Under the pieces are notes generated by a model. The model was not told the origin of the DNA. It ran no database searches and was given only the letters and a program-made list of their open reading frames with translations. Position numbers and translations under genes: made by a program. From DASWHX01 sp036397995 (GTDB lineage: Bacteria > Bacteroidota > Bacteroidia > Cytophagales > Cyclobacteriaceae): a stretch of DNA of 6,834 nt. Numbering within the stretch: the first letter of the stretch is position 1; every line of letters begins with the position of its first letter. The stretch lies in the NCBI GenBank assembly GCA_036397995.1, contig DASWHX010000043.1, forward strand, positions 1 through 6,834. Reading direction: 5' to 3'. Positions 1 to 6,662 of the stretch are shown here, one piece after another.

Positions 1-499
1 TTCCCTTCCTCACCTTTTGCAATATTTCTTCCCAAAATTCCGCTTCATATAATCCGTCATTGCTTATCGTATGATGTTTTCCAATGAGTTCAGATTCTTT
101 ATATCCGGAGATTTCACAATATAACTTGTTCACATACACAATTTTCTGGCCCGTATTCATAACCGCCCATATAGCTGTTCTGGTTAGGGTTTTCTTAATA
201 GCGTTAAGTTCATTAAACATGGATTTACTCGTTCGGCCCTCTAGTGTCAGACCTCGCATTTCCAGTAAATACTTCTCTTTCAAAGCATGAACCGAGGCAA
301 CCAGTTTCTTTAATTCAATGTTCTGGCGACTAATTCTTTTTTGGCTTTTCAGGCTGTGATCAATGATGGCAAACATCATCAATAAAGGAATTAATGTTAT
401 TACATACCAGCCGCCACCCAGCTCGTCCACAGAATTAATCAGCAGAATTAATACTGTAAAGATCATAAGGGAAATTAAAAATTCAATTTTGGTTCTCAT
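1..499 (-). CDS. Membrane PAS-domain sensor, N-terminal part (probable sensor kinase)
   Basis: This is a partial gene: 166 codons read without a stop from the ATG at 499-497 to the left edge, so the C-terminus is missing. Residues about 7-24 and 31-48 are two hydrophobic helices separated by a very short loop (DELGGG), so almost no periplasmic domain exists. Residues about 50-110 are charged and probably helical or coiled-coil. From about 110 a PAS domain begins, with the S-box pattern VYVNKLYCEISGYKESELIG followed by a KHHTISNDG segment and FWEEI. PAS domains bind small ligands or cofactors, or mediate dimerisation; none can be named here. The start overlaps the end of the receiver-HPt gene by 17 bases, implying coupled translation. 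There is no Shine-Dalgarno sequence. The HPt neighbour makes a histidine kinase output likely, but a GGDEF or other output cannot be excluded because the rest lies outside the window. Confidence 0.85.
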   Translation of the reverse strand, partial: MRTKIEFLISLMIFTVLILLINSVDELGGGWYVITLIPLLMMFAIIDHSLKSQKRISRQNIELKKLVASVHALKEKYLLEMRGLTLEGRTSKSMFNELNAIKKTLTRTAIWAVMNTGQKIVYVNKLYCEISGYKESELIGKHHTISNDGLYEAEFWEEILQKVRKG

Positions 500-1214
500 T
501 GCACGTTTTTGATAAATTATTTACTATACTATTTATGGTAAAATCCAGATCGTGATAGAATTGATCCGGAATAAATGCATTTGCATTTCCCAGGTAGTCA
601 AGTCCGTCGGAAAGCAAAGAGTCTAACTCTTTAACTCCCAGAATTGCCAAAAGGGTTGTTGATTTATGACTCAGGCTCCTCATTTGATTTACATCATTTT
701 CTTTCAACGCACTTTTCAATTCCCCTTTAATATTTTTGCAATTCAAAACTAATTTTGACGATAATTCTCTTTGAAATATGTCGTTTCCTTCGCACAGTGC
801 CGCTAACCTTGTTTTTAATTGACCGAATTTAGTAATGAGGTTATAGGTGTCAGAAACTGACTTCAGTTCACTCAATTTCAATGGCCCTGTTAATAGAAAA
901 TCATAACCCAGTGCTTCCGTTTCCTGGTATGTAAGTGTAGTTTGATTAATTGCATAAATCACAGGCTCCAAACATGGATTCAATGTTTTTACTTTTACCG
1001 TGAAATCAAGGTGATTGGTTTCTACTGATTCCAATTCAACCATCAGGATTTTTACTTTTTCCTTACGTATAACCCTATAAGCTTCCTCTTCACTTTCTAC
1101 CATTTGGAATGGATAGCCTGTCACCTGGAGATATCTGCCTATAACAAGTTTATTAAAGTCATTTTTTATGTGCACTAATACCATATATTTCGTTTTAACA
1201 TCAAATATGATCAT
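483..1214 (-). CDS. Degenerate receiver (pseudo-receiver) fused to HPt domain
   Basis: The 243-residue cytoplasmic protein has two parts. Residues about 10-125 align along their whole length with the intact receiver encoded at 4886-5263, but the catalytic positions are changed: the N-terminal acidic pair becomes I16/K17, the phospho-acceptor Asp becomes E60, the Ser/Thr becomes I89, and the essential Lys becomes G110 (TGPLKLSEL against TKPFSIVEL). It should not be phosphorylatable. Residues about 140-240 look like an HPt four-helix domain with the motif LSHKSTTLLAILGVKEL; H183 is the candidate phospho-histidine and the LG pair ten residues later is kept, while the usual Lys at +3 is Thr. HPt proteins shuttle phosphoryl groups between receivers and kinases. 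The gene lies 69 bases after the YaiO-like gene and overlaps the PAS sensor gene by 17 bases. The start is supported by an AGGTGA box. The HPt call rests on one motif plus helical character, so it is less certain than the receiver fold. Confidence 0.8.
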   Translation of the reverse strand: MIIFDVKTKYMVLVHIKNDFNKLVIGRYLQVTGYPFQMVESEEEAYRVIRKEKVKILMVELESVETNHLDFTVKVKTLNPCLEPVIYAINQTTLTYQETEALGYDFLLTGPLKLSELKSVSDTYNLITKFGQLKTRLAALCEGNDIFQRELSSKLVLNCKNIKGELKSALKENDVNQMRSLSHKSTTLLAILGVKELDSLLSDGLDYLGNANAFIPDQFYHDLDFTINSIVNNLSKTCNENQN

Positions 1215-1218
1215 TTAA

Positions 1219-1224
1219 TCACCT
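1219..1224 (-). promoter_or_regulatory. Ribosome binding site of the receiver-HPt gene
   Basis: On the minus strand AGGTGA lies four bases before the ATG at 1214-1212. It is the only convincing Shine-Dalgarno match in the gene string, and it precedes the only internal gene that does not overlap its upstream neighbour. This supports the chosen start over the in-frame Met at residue 11. Confidence 0.6.
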
Positions 1225-1283
1225 GGATTTTTAGCGCTATTCCCTAATTAATTGTGATAGGTTTTTCACTTAAGAAAATCTTG

Positions 1284-2489
1284 TCAGAATGCAAACCTGT
1301 AGCCCAGGGAAAGAGTAAACCGATTGGATCTATTCCTATCGGAAATTTGATCCGATTGCCATGCCATGTTTGCTTTCAGGGTTCCGGTATTTCCTGCAGG
1401 AAATTCATAACCTAAACTTATTATCCTGGAAGAAATCTTTGTGAATTCATTAACCCCCTCAATATTCAATGGCACAGGTCCTTGCGACATTGAAAGTTCC
1501 AGAAAATTCTCCCTGAAATATCTTCTCACTATCAAACAGTGGGTTGGAGCAAATCCGGGGTTATCCAGGTGGATGAATATTTTATATGAAATCCAATTTT
1601 TAGATAAATATTTTGACAAGCTTCCTGAACCTATATAATGCCAGATCGAATCTATCTTGAAAAACCTCGTGCCTGCAGAGATTTCAAATTTATAGGGCAG
1701 AGTTTGAAAAAGAGTGGAACCCAATGTTAGATCGGGAAATACGGGATCCGGTGAAGATTCAAGGTTCAGGTGTATATAAGTGGTAGAAAAAACCGGAGTA
1801 TAAAAGTCTAACCTGTATTCCAATCCCGTCTTATCATACAAATTAGCAATAGTAATAGCGGGAATAAATGTCAACTTATTAAACTTTCTTGAATAGGAAA
1901 TGTCGGTCCAGATCCAATTTTGATTCGTTGTATAATTTTTTGCAAAACTTAAATCAACCGAAATTTGATTTTTAGCTGATTCTTTTTTAAGTGTCTTATG
2001 TATTTTATTTAGCTCCGGGATCTCAATCAATTCTTTATTCTCCTCAAAAATCCTTAGAACTTCTGATTTCCTTCCTGACAAAATAAGGGAATTGATTTTT
2101 AATAACAGCATTTCGGCTGATGCGGTATCCAATTCATTAATGAGTTGAATTGCCTCCGGATAATTGGTGCTCCAGTATTGAAATTTGATTTTAGTTTCTT
2201 TCGCCTCCCTGCTTTCCGGCCATTTCTTAATTACCCCGTCTATTATACTATTTGCTGAATCTAAATTGCCACTCCAACCATAAACCAGTGATTCCAAAAG
2301 GAGATAATCATAACCCGTTATGCCAAGAGCTTTGGCTGCTTGGATCTGCTGCAGCGCCAGGTCGAATTCTCCTGAAGAAGAAAAATTCCGTGCTTTTAAA
2401 TAAAAATCATCTTGTTGCCAGGATAAAGCAGGGTAATTAACCGCACCCAGCAACAGAAAAGGTATGAGTCTCTTGATCATCGTTTTCAT
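1284..2489 (-). CDS. YaiO-family outer-membrane beta-barrel protein with N-terminal TPR region
   Basis: This 401-residue exported protein has a signal peptide at residues 1-23 (Lys/Arg, hydrophobic core PFLLLGAV, cleavage after ALS). Residues about 25-165 are helical TPR-like repeats, for example FDLALQQIQAAKALG and LDSANSIIDGVIKKWP. Residues about 175-401 are alternating aromatic beta-strands typical of the YaiO outer-membrane domain: WTDISYSRKF, the YTPVFSTTYIHLNLESS stretch, FPDLTLGSTLFQTLP, SAGTRFF and RRYF. The chain ends in YRFAF, with the terminal Phe expected of a BAM-inserted barrel. The periplasmic TPR plus barrel layout resembles that of polysaccharide exporters such as PgaA, so a role as export pore or accessory for the product of the adjacent glycosyltransferase is plausible but inferred. 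Its ATG overlaps the glycosyltransferase stop (ATGA, 4 bases), so the two proteins are likely made in step. The family call is strong; the transport role is a hypothesis. Confidence 0.88.
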   Translation of the reverse strand: MKTMIKRLIPFLLLGAVNYPALSWQQDDFYLKARNFSSSGEFDLALQQIQAAKALGITGYDYLLLESLVYGWSGNLDSANSIIDGVIKKWPESREAKETKIKFQYWSTNYPEAIQLINELDTASAEMLLLKINSLILSGRKSEVLRIFEENKELIEIPELNKIHKTLKKESAKNQISVDLSFAKNYTTNQNWIWTDISYSRKFNKLTFIPAITIANLYDKTGLEYRLDFYTPVFSTTYIHLNLESSPDPVFPDLTLGSTLFQTLPYKFEISAGTRFFKIDSIWHYIGSGSLSKYLSKNWISYKIFIHLDNPGFAPTHCLIVRRYFRENFLELSMSQGPVPLNIEGVNEFTKISSRIISLGYEFPAGNTGTLKANMAWQSDQISDRNRSNRFTLSLGYRFAF

Positions 2490-3886
2490 TTTTTTGAAAA
2501 ACCCTTTCTTGTCATTTCACCCCACCCGGATGCCCCTGTCAAAAAGTCCAGGTTTCCTCTTATTGACCAGTAGATATTCAGGGGATGATAAAATATTGGT
2601 TCAAGAAGCGCGGTAAGCAGCACGATCAATGTGTCCTTTTTCCTGATGTATTTATGAAATGAAATTTCTTCAGCGAACAATGCGAGACAAGAGTTTAAAA
2701 CAGCAAAGAGGTATATCGCCATCATAATCAGCAGGAAAAGCTGCAGGTCCACCATGTTCAGCAAAAGGAATATGATAAAAGTTATAAATCCCGTAACTTC
2801 AATAATTGGAGCAAACCATTCAAAAATTACCCAAAAAGGGAAACTTAGCATCCCCAGAATCTTATATCGTGGGTTCATGAATAAAGATTTGTGGGTTTTC
2901 AGGGTTTCCATCATGCCGCGAGTCCATCTTCTCCTTTGCCTGCCTAGTATTTTCAGGTCAGAAGGGGCTTCAGTCCAGCACAAGGGATCGGGTATGTATA
3001 CTACTTTGTAGCGTAAGTTCTTTGCATGCATATAGGTTCTCATTCTAACTACCATCTCAAAATCTTCACCCACCGTATTAGTATTATAACCGCCGCTTTT
3101 GACAACAATATCTCTTTTAAACATTCCAAATGCGCCGGAAATAAGCATGAGTCCATTGAATCTGCTCCAGGCCAGCCTGCTTAAAAGAAACGCTCTCAGA
3201 TACTCAAGTACCTGAAACCTTGGGAGCCAGCTTTTCGGAAATCGGGGATCAATTAGCCGGCCATCTTCAATTTCGCAGGCATTAGCAATTCGCACAACTC
3301 CTCCTGATGCAATTACTCCGCTGTCTTCAAGGAATGGTTTTATCATTTTCAGGATGGCATCGTTTTCCACAATGCTGTCAACATCCAGACAGGCCACATA
3401 TTCAGCGTTTGAAAAATTCAGACCTGCATTCAAAGCATCTGATTTGCCACCATTTTCCTTATCAATAACAATTAATCTTTTTAATGCTTCATTTTTTGAC
3501 CGGTAAATTCCCCGTATTTTCTTTGTTGTTAAGATATTAACAAATTTCTCCATGGAGATTTCCAAATCAAACGCGCTAATCATTTTTTTAAGAGATTGGT
3601 CTTTGCTTCCATCATTCACAATTATCAAATCGAGATTATTATACCTCAATGAAAGGAGTGATTTTATGCTGTCTACAATATTTTTTTCTTCATTATAAGC
3701 AGGCGCAATTAAGCATACCGATGGCGAAAACTGCGATGAAAGTATAGCTCCATCATCAAACCTGTTTTTTCTTAAGTATATTGTGAGGTCATAAATTGAA
3801 ATAATCGCTAAAACAAAATACCATCCGATGATGCTTACTCCGAACAGCAACATTATTATATTCCAAAAATTGTATATCATCTCCAT
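2486..3886 (-). CDS. Membrane family-2 glycosyltransferase, processive polysaccharide synthase type
   Basis: This 466-residue inner-membrane enzyme resembles the hyaluronan, cellulose and poly-GlcNAc synthase group. An N-terminal membrane helix covers about residues 10-33. The cytoplasmic GT-A domain shows APAYNEE (61-67), IIVNDGS with D92, NGGKSDALNAG (145-155), the DVD metal-binding motif (168-170), GED with the candidate catalytic base D275, and QRRRW (317-321), the product-binding motif of processive enzymes. Three or four membrane segments follow at about 347-375, 380-405 and 419-437. It should transfer sugars from a nucleotide-sugar to a growing chain while threading it through the membrane; the sugar cannot be read from sequence. 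No PilZ domain is present, so any control must come through partners. The start shares one base with the HEAT gene stop (TAATG), and the stop overlaps the YaiO-like start. All catalytic motifs are intact. A lipid-linked or non-processive role is less likely given QRRRW. Confidence 0.93.
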   Translation of the reverse strand: MEMIYNFWNIIMLLFGVSIIGWYFVLAIISIYDLTIYLRKNRFDDGAILSSQFSPSVCLIAPAYNEEKNIVDSIKSLLSLRYNNLDLIIVNDGSKDQSLKKMISAFDLEISMEKFVNILTTKKIRGIYRSKNEALKRLIVIDKENGGKSDALNAGLNFSNAEYVACLDVDSIVENDAILKMIKPFLEDSGVIASGGVVRIANACEIEDGRLIDPRFPKSWLPRFQVLEYLRAFLLSRLAWSRFNGLMLISGAFGMFKRDIVVKSGGYNTNTVGEDFEMVVRMRTYMHAKNLRYKVVYIPDPLCWTEAPSDLKILGRQRRRWTRGMMETLKTHKSLFMNPRYKILGMLSFPFWVIFEWFAPIIEVTGFITFIIFLLLNMVDLQLFLLIMMAIYLFAVLNSCLALFAEEISFHKYIRKKDTLIVLLTALLEPIFYHPLNIYWSIRGNLDFLTGASGWGEMTRKGFSKK

Positions 3887-4893
3887 TAGCTTGCTTTACT
3901 TAATAAATTATGTTGTTCTGTCAGATGTCTTATATTACTATTGAAAATCGCTCTAATCTGATCGTCAGGATACCACCTGTATGCCTCTAACAATGGAAAA
4001 TTACGTCCGTGTGCCAGTGCTATTAAAGTTTCCAGATACGCAATTAATAATGGTGAGGAATCAATGATGAATAATTTAAACATCAACAAATCGGTTATAC
4101 CAACTGCATTGAGCTCTTTAAGAGCTTTTAGAGATTCAATTGCTATTTTTTCTTCCTCATGATCAAGTAAACCGGTTAATTTTTCGACTGCCGAATGTTG
4201 CTGAAATGCGGATATCATTTTTATTGCAAATAGAACAACCGAGGTATTTTTTGAATGAAGTAGTGATTCGAATTCAGGAATCTCTAATTTTCTTTTTGTC
4301 AGCTCATAGTGCAACTGAATCTGATCCATTTCTGACAAGAAAAGGTCTGTATTGCATAGGAAATAGAGATTTGAACCCGGTAGCAACCTGATAAGAGCAC
4401 GATATGCGGCCATTTTTACTCTCCTGTTTTTTGAATACAAGAATGGCATTACCTCATCATATAAATTTCCATTTTGAAATTCTTTGATCTCATTTAAACC
4501 TTTGGTAATTTCTGACCAATTCCCGGATTTAAGCTTCGTTGTGACTACGGAAGTCAGGTCGAAATCATACAATAAATTATTCAGCTTCACCCTTTCCTTT
4601 CCGGCAATGTTTTTCTTAAGCTCAAGAATATATTCCAGCATTTTCTTCCGGATGCCCGGAACTTTCCTTACAATTCTCAGGGACCATGCATGTCGGGAAT
4701 TTGAATCAAAAGCGGTTTGATGATCAAAAAGTCTTGCCAAAACAATACCTTCAATAATCCTTTTCGCTTTACCCCAGAAAAATTTGCTCATTTCAATTCT
4801 TGTTCGAATTATGAATATGCAAATAATCAGCAGCAAAGTCATTCCTGCCAACGTCCAGATAACATAGGGTAATATATATTTAAGCTCAGGCAT
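3886..4893 (-). CDS. Membrane-anchored HEAT-repeat protein
   Basis: The 335-residue protein has a single strong N-terminal membrane helix at about residues 6-29, followed by a basic stretch (RTRIEMSKFFWGKAKR) that by the positive-inside rule puts the rest in the cytoplasm. Residues about 45-110 are helical and contain no motif I recognise. From about 120 onward there are helical-hairpin HEAT-like repeats, clearest at 145-172 (FLYSKNRRVKMAAYRALIRL), 206-232 (LLHSKNTSVVLFAIKMI) and 236-262 (KLTGLLDHEEEKIAIESLKALKEL). HEAT arrays are protein-binding scaffolds and no catalytic residues are visible. The gene sits between a stand-alone receiver, which it overlaps by 8 bases, and the glycosyltransferase, with which it shares one base. 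This suggests it couples the two, for example by holding or gating the synthase, but that is inference. The start at 4893 gives a complete membrane anchor. Confidence 0.8.
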   Translation of the reverse strand: MPELKYILPYVIWTLAGMTLLLIICIFIIRTRIEMSKFFWGKAKRIIEGIVLARLFDHQTAFDSNSRHAWSLRIVRKVPGIRKKMLEYILELKKNIAGKERVKLNNLLYDFDLTSVVTTKLKSGNWSEITKGLNEIKEFQNGNLYDEVMPFLYSKNRRVKMAAYRALIRLLPGSNLYFLCNTDLFLSEMDQIQLHYELTKRKLEIPEFESLLHSKNTSVVLFAIKMISAFQQHSAVEKLTGLLDHEEEKIAIESLKALKELNAVGITDLLMFKLFIIDSSPLLIAYLETLIALAHGRNFPLLEAYRWYPDDQIRAIFNSNIRHLTEQHNLLSKAS

Positions 4894-5263
4894 TGGAAAA
4901 ATCTTTGTTCAGGTACCTTGTAACTCGTGCTTTTAATTCTACAATGCTGAAAGGTTTTGTAACATAGTCATCAGCGCCAATCGAAAAAGCGTTGGACATT
5001 GTTTGTTCAATTCCTTCCGCGGATAATACTATGACCGGCTTCCTGGAATTTAATTTCTTCCTTAAATAGGAAATAATTTCAAGCCCGGAGTAAAATGGCA
5101 TGTATAGATCGATAAGCAAGAGATCGAAGTATTCTTTTTTTATATACTTCAGAACCTTTTTACCATCCGTAAATGTTATCACTTCACAATCCGGTGTGGA
5201 AAGTTTAAACTTTAATAGAGATAACAATACCTCATCATCATCGCAAGCCAGGATCTTTTTCAT
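4886..5263 (-). CDS. Single-domain response regulator (CheY-like receiver)
   Basis: This 125-residue cytoplasmic protein consists of one complete receiver domain and nothing else. The phosphorylation site is intact: acidic residues D8-D10, phospho-acceptor D52 in LLIDLYMP, S81 at the end of beta-4, and K103 in VTKPF, preceded by GADDY. The domain is full length for the family, and the C-terminus (ARVTRYLNKDFSNA) stops where an output domain would begin, so it must act by binding another protein rather than DNA. It is the first gene of the minus-strand string and overlaps the HEAT gene by 8 bases, which makes the HEAT protein or the synthase the best candidate target. The phosphate donor is probably the PAS sensor and HPt protein at the other end of the string. 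The ATG at 5263 is preceded by an A-rich stretch without a Shine-Dalgarno sequence, as is common in Bacteroidota. Confidence 0.93.
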   Translation of the reverse strand: MKKILACDDDEVLLSLLKFKLSTPDCEVITFTDGKKVLKYIKKEYFDLLLIDLYMPFYSGLEIISYLRKKLNSRKPVIVLSAEGIEQTMSNAFSIGADDYVTKPFSIVELKARVTRYLNKDFSNA

Positions 5264-5335
5264 TTTAATATGTTTTCACTAAATGTACATTGGTAAACTT
5301 TGCAAAAAACCGGCGTAATGCTTATTAAGTTAGAT

Positions 5336-5350
5336 TAGGTATTTCACCTA
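5336..5350. promoter_or_regulatory. Short inverted repeat between divergent genes, possible operator
   Basis: TAGGT (5336-5340) and ACCTA (5346-5350) form a perfect 5-bp dyad around a 5-base centre. It lies 73 bases upstream of the response regulator start, a position suited to binding by a dimeric regulator. The match is short and could be chance in AT-rich sequence. Confidence 0.25.
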
Positions 5351-5379
5351 TGATTGGTGGTCGCACTTCCAGCCTTTAG

Positions 5380-5406
5380 TTTGCTTCAGCCGCAGTACGA
5401 AGCAAA
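5380..5406. repeat. 8-bp inverted repeat in the divergent intergenic region
   Basis: TTTGCTTC (5380-5387) and GAAGCAAA (5399-5406) are perfect reverse complements separated by 11 bases. Neither strand has a T-run directly after the stem, so it does not look like an intrinsic terminator. Its position about 115 bases from both neighbouring start codons fits an operator or an mRNA leader hairpin. The rest of this 243-base intergenic region shows no confident promoter. Confidence 0.4.
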
Positions 5407-5506
5407 AAATGACCTGAAATCAAACTTAACAGGCATATTAATCGTAAAAGGTAATATCGTTTATCAACCACCAACCTTTTAAAATTCACCTTTTAACCCA
5501 TAATTT

Positions 5507-6637
5507 ATGAGAGTACATCTTTTACAAAAAATGACTTTGCCAACAATGGCAATGATGATTAGTTTTGGCGCGCTGGCTCAATTGGCTCATTTGCCAAGAA
5601 ATCCGAGTCCGGCAGCAGAAGTATCCCAAACTGTGGGGATAAGTAAAATTACTGTCAATTATTCCAGGCCTCATGTTACAACACCTGGCGGGCAGGATCG
5701 TACGGGAACTATCTGGGGACAGCAGGTTCCCTACGGTTGGTCAGATCCCATTCCCGGCTTTGGCTCAGGAAATAAAATTCCCTGGCGTGCCGGAGCTAAT
5801 GAAAATACAATTATTACATTCAGTGATGATGTAAAAATTGGCGGCAAAGATTTGGCTGCCGGTTCTTACGGCTTGTTCCTTTTGGTTGAAGAAAATGGAA
5901 CAGCGACCTGGATTTTCAGTAAGAATACCCAATCATGGGGTAGTTTCTTTTATGATGAAAAAGAAGATGCGTTGCGTGTAACGGTGCAGTCTGAGGATCA
6001 TGATCAAACCCCAAGACTCACTTACAATTTTACAGACCTTACCGGAAATTCTGTTACTATAGCCCTGGATTGGGAGAAAAAGAGATTCCCTCTGAAGGTT
6101 GAATTTGATATGCATGCAATAGTTCTTGCAAGCATTACCGATGAACTGCGAAGCACCGCGGGTTTCACCTGGCAAAGCTACAATCAGGCGGCAAACTACT
6201 GCCTGAATAATAATGTAGGTCTGGAGCAAGGATTGAAATGGGCAGAAGCATCGATAGCTAATACTTCCAATTTCACAAACATCGGCACAAAATCGCAGCT
6301 GCTGACTAAATTGGGCCGTGAAGCAGAGGCCAAAGAAATAATGACCGCTGCTTTGGAAAATCCTTCTGCAACAGAAGGAGACTATTATAATTATGGCCGG
6401 CAACTTATCGGCCAGGATAAGGATCAGGAAGCATTGGCAGTTTTTGAAAAACTAAATAAGAAATGGCCGAACCATTGGCTGGCTCCGCATGGCCTTGCGC
6501 GCGCATATTCCGCGCTTGGTGATTATAAGAAAGCTTTAAAGTATGAACGTGTTGCCCTGGAAAGAGCGCCTGCCGGCAGCAAGGGTTTCCTGGAAGGATT
6601 TGTAAAAACCCTGGAGGAAGGCAAAGACTTCAATTAG
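5507..6637 (+). CDS. Secreted DUF2911 protein with C-terminal TPR repeats
   Basis: The 376-residue protein starts with a signal peptide: Arg2 and Lys8, then a hydrophobic core, with cleavage probably after GALA at residue 24, so it acts outside the cytoplasm. Residues about 33-195 are the DUF2911 domain. Its recognisable pieces are SPAAEVSQTVG, ITVNYSRP, the VPYGW segment, PWRAGANENTIITFS, LAAGSYGLFLL, WIFSKN, WGSFFYD and EDALRV. The domain is common in Bacteroidota and has no established biochemical activity that I know of. Residues about 225-355 are TPR-like helices, best seen in DQEALAVFEKLNKKWPNHW and LARAYSALGDYKKALKYERV, likely for protein binding. The ATG at 5507 is preferred to the in-frame ATG at 5531 because it supplies the positive n-region. 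No Shine-Dalgarno sequence is visible. The gene is monocistronic, transcribed away from the polysaccharide operon, and has its own terminator; nothing ties its function to that operon. Confidence 0.93.
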   Translation: MRVHLLQKMTLPTMAMMISFGALAQLAHLPRNPSPAAEVSQTVGISKITVNYSRPHVTTPGGQDRTGTIWGQQVPYGWSDPIPGFGSGNKIPWRAGANENTIITFSDDVKIGGKDLAAGSYGLFLLVEENGTATWIFSKNTQSWGSFFYDEKEDALRVTVQSEDHDQTPRLTYNFTDLTGNSVTIALDWEKKRFPLKVEFDMHAIVLASITDELRSTAGFTWQSYNQAANYCLNNNVGLEQGLKWAEASIANTSNFTNIGTKSQLLTKLGREAEAKEIMTAALENPSATEGDYYNYGRQLIGQDKDQEALAVFEKLNKKWPNHWLAPHGLARAYSALGDYKKALKYERVALERAPAGSKGFLEGFVKTLEEGKDFN

Positions 6638-6662
6638 TTTTCGTTGTAAAATTGCTTTAATG

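Noticed and set aside
84..290. 68-codon plus-strand open frame
   Set aside because: It lies opposite the PAS sensor coding sequence, whose S-box motif is clear, and it shows no domain of its own.
1215..1283. Terminator or promoter in the 69-base gap of the gene string
   Set aside because: It contains only short palindromes such as TAGCGCTA, with no GC-rich stem followed by T's and no recognisable promoter boxes.
5280..5306. Bacteroidota-type promoter (TACATTTA with an upstream TTTG) on the minus strand
   Set aside because: The -7 box lacks the final G and the spacing to TTTG is 15 bases, shorter than the usual 17-23, so it is too weak to call.
5354..5474. Distant inverted pair TTGGTGGT and ACCACCAA
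   Set aside because: Eight-base arms more than 100 bases apart, with no extended pairing, are easily explained by chance.
5933..6403. 156-codon minus-strand open frame
   Set aside because: It is antisense to the well-supported DUF2911-TPR gene, and its Cys-, Ile- and Phe-rich composition is typical of a reverse-frame shadow.
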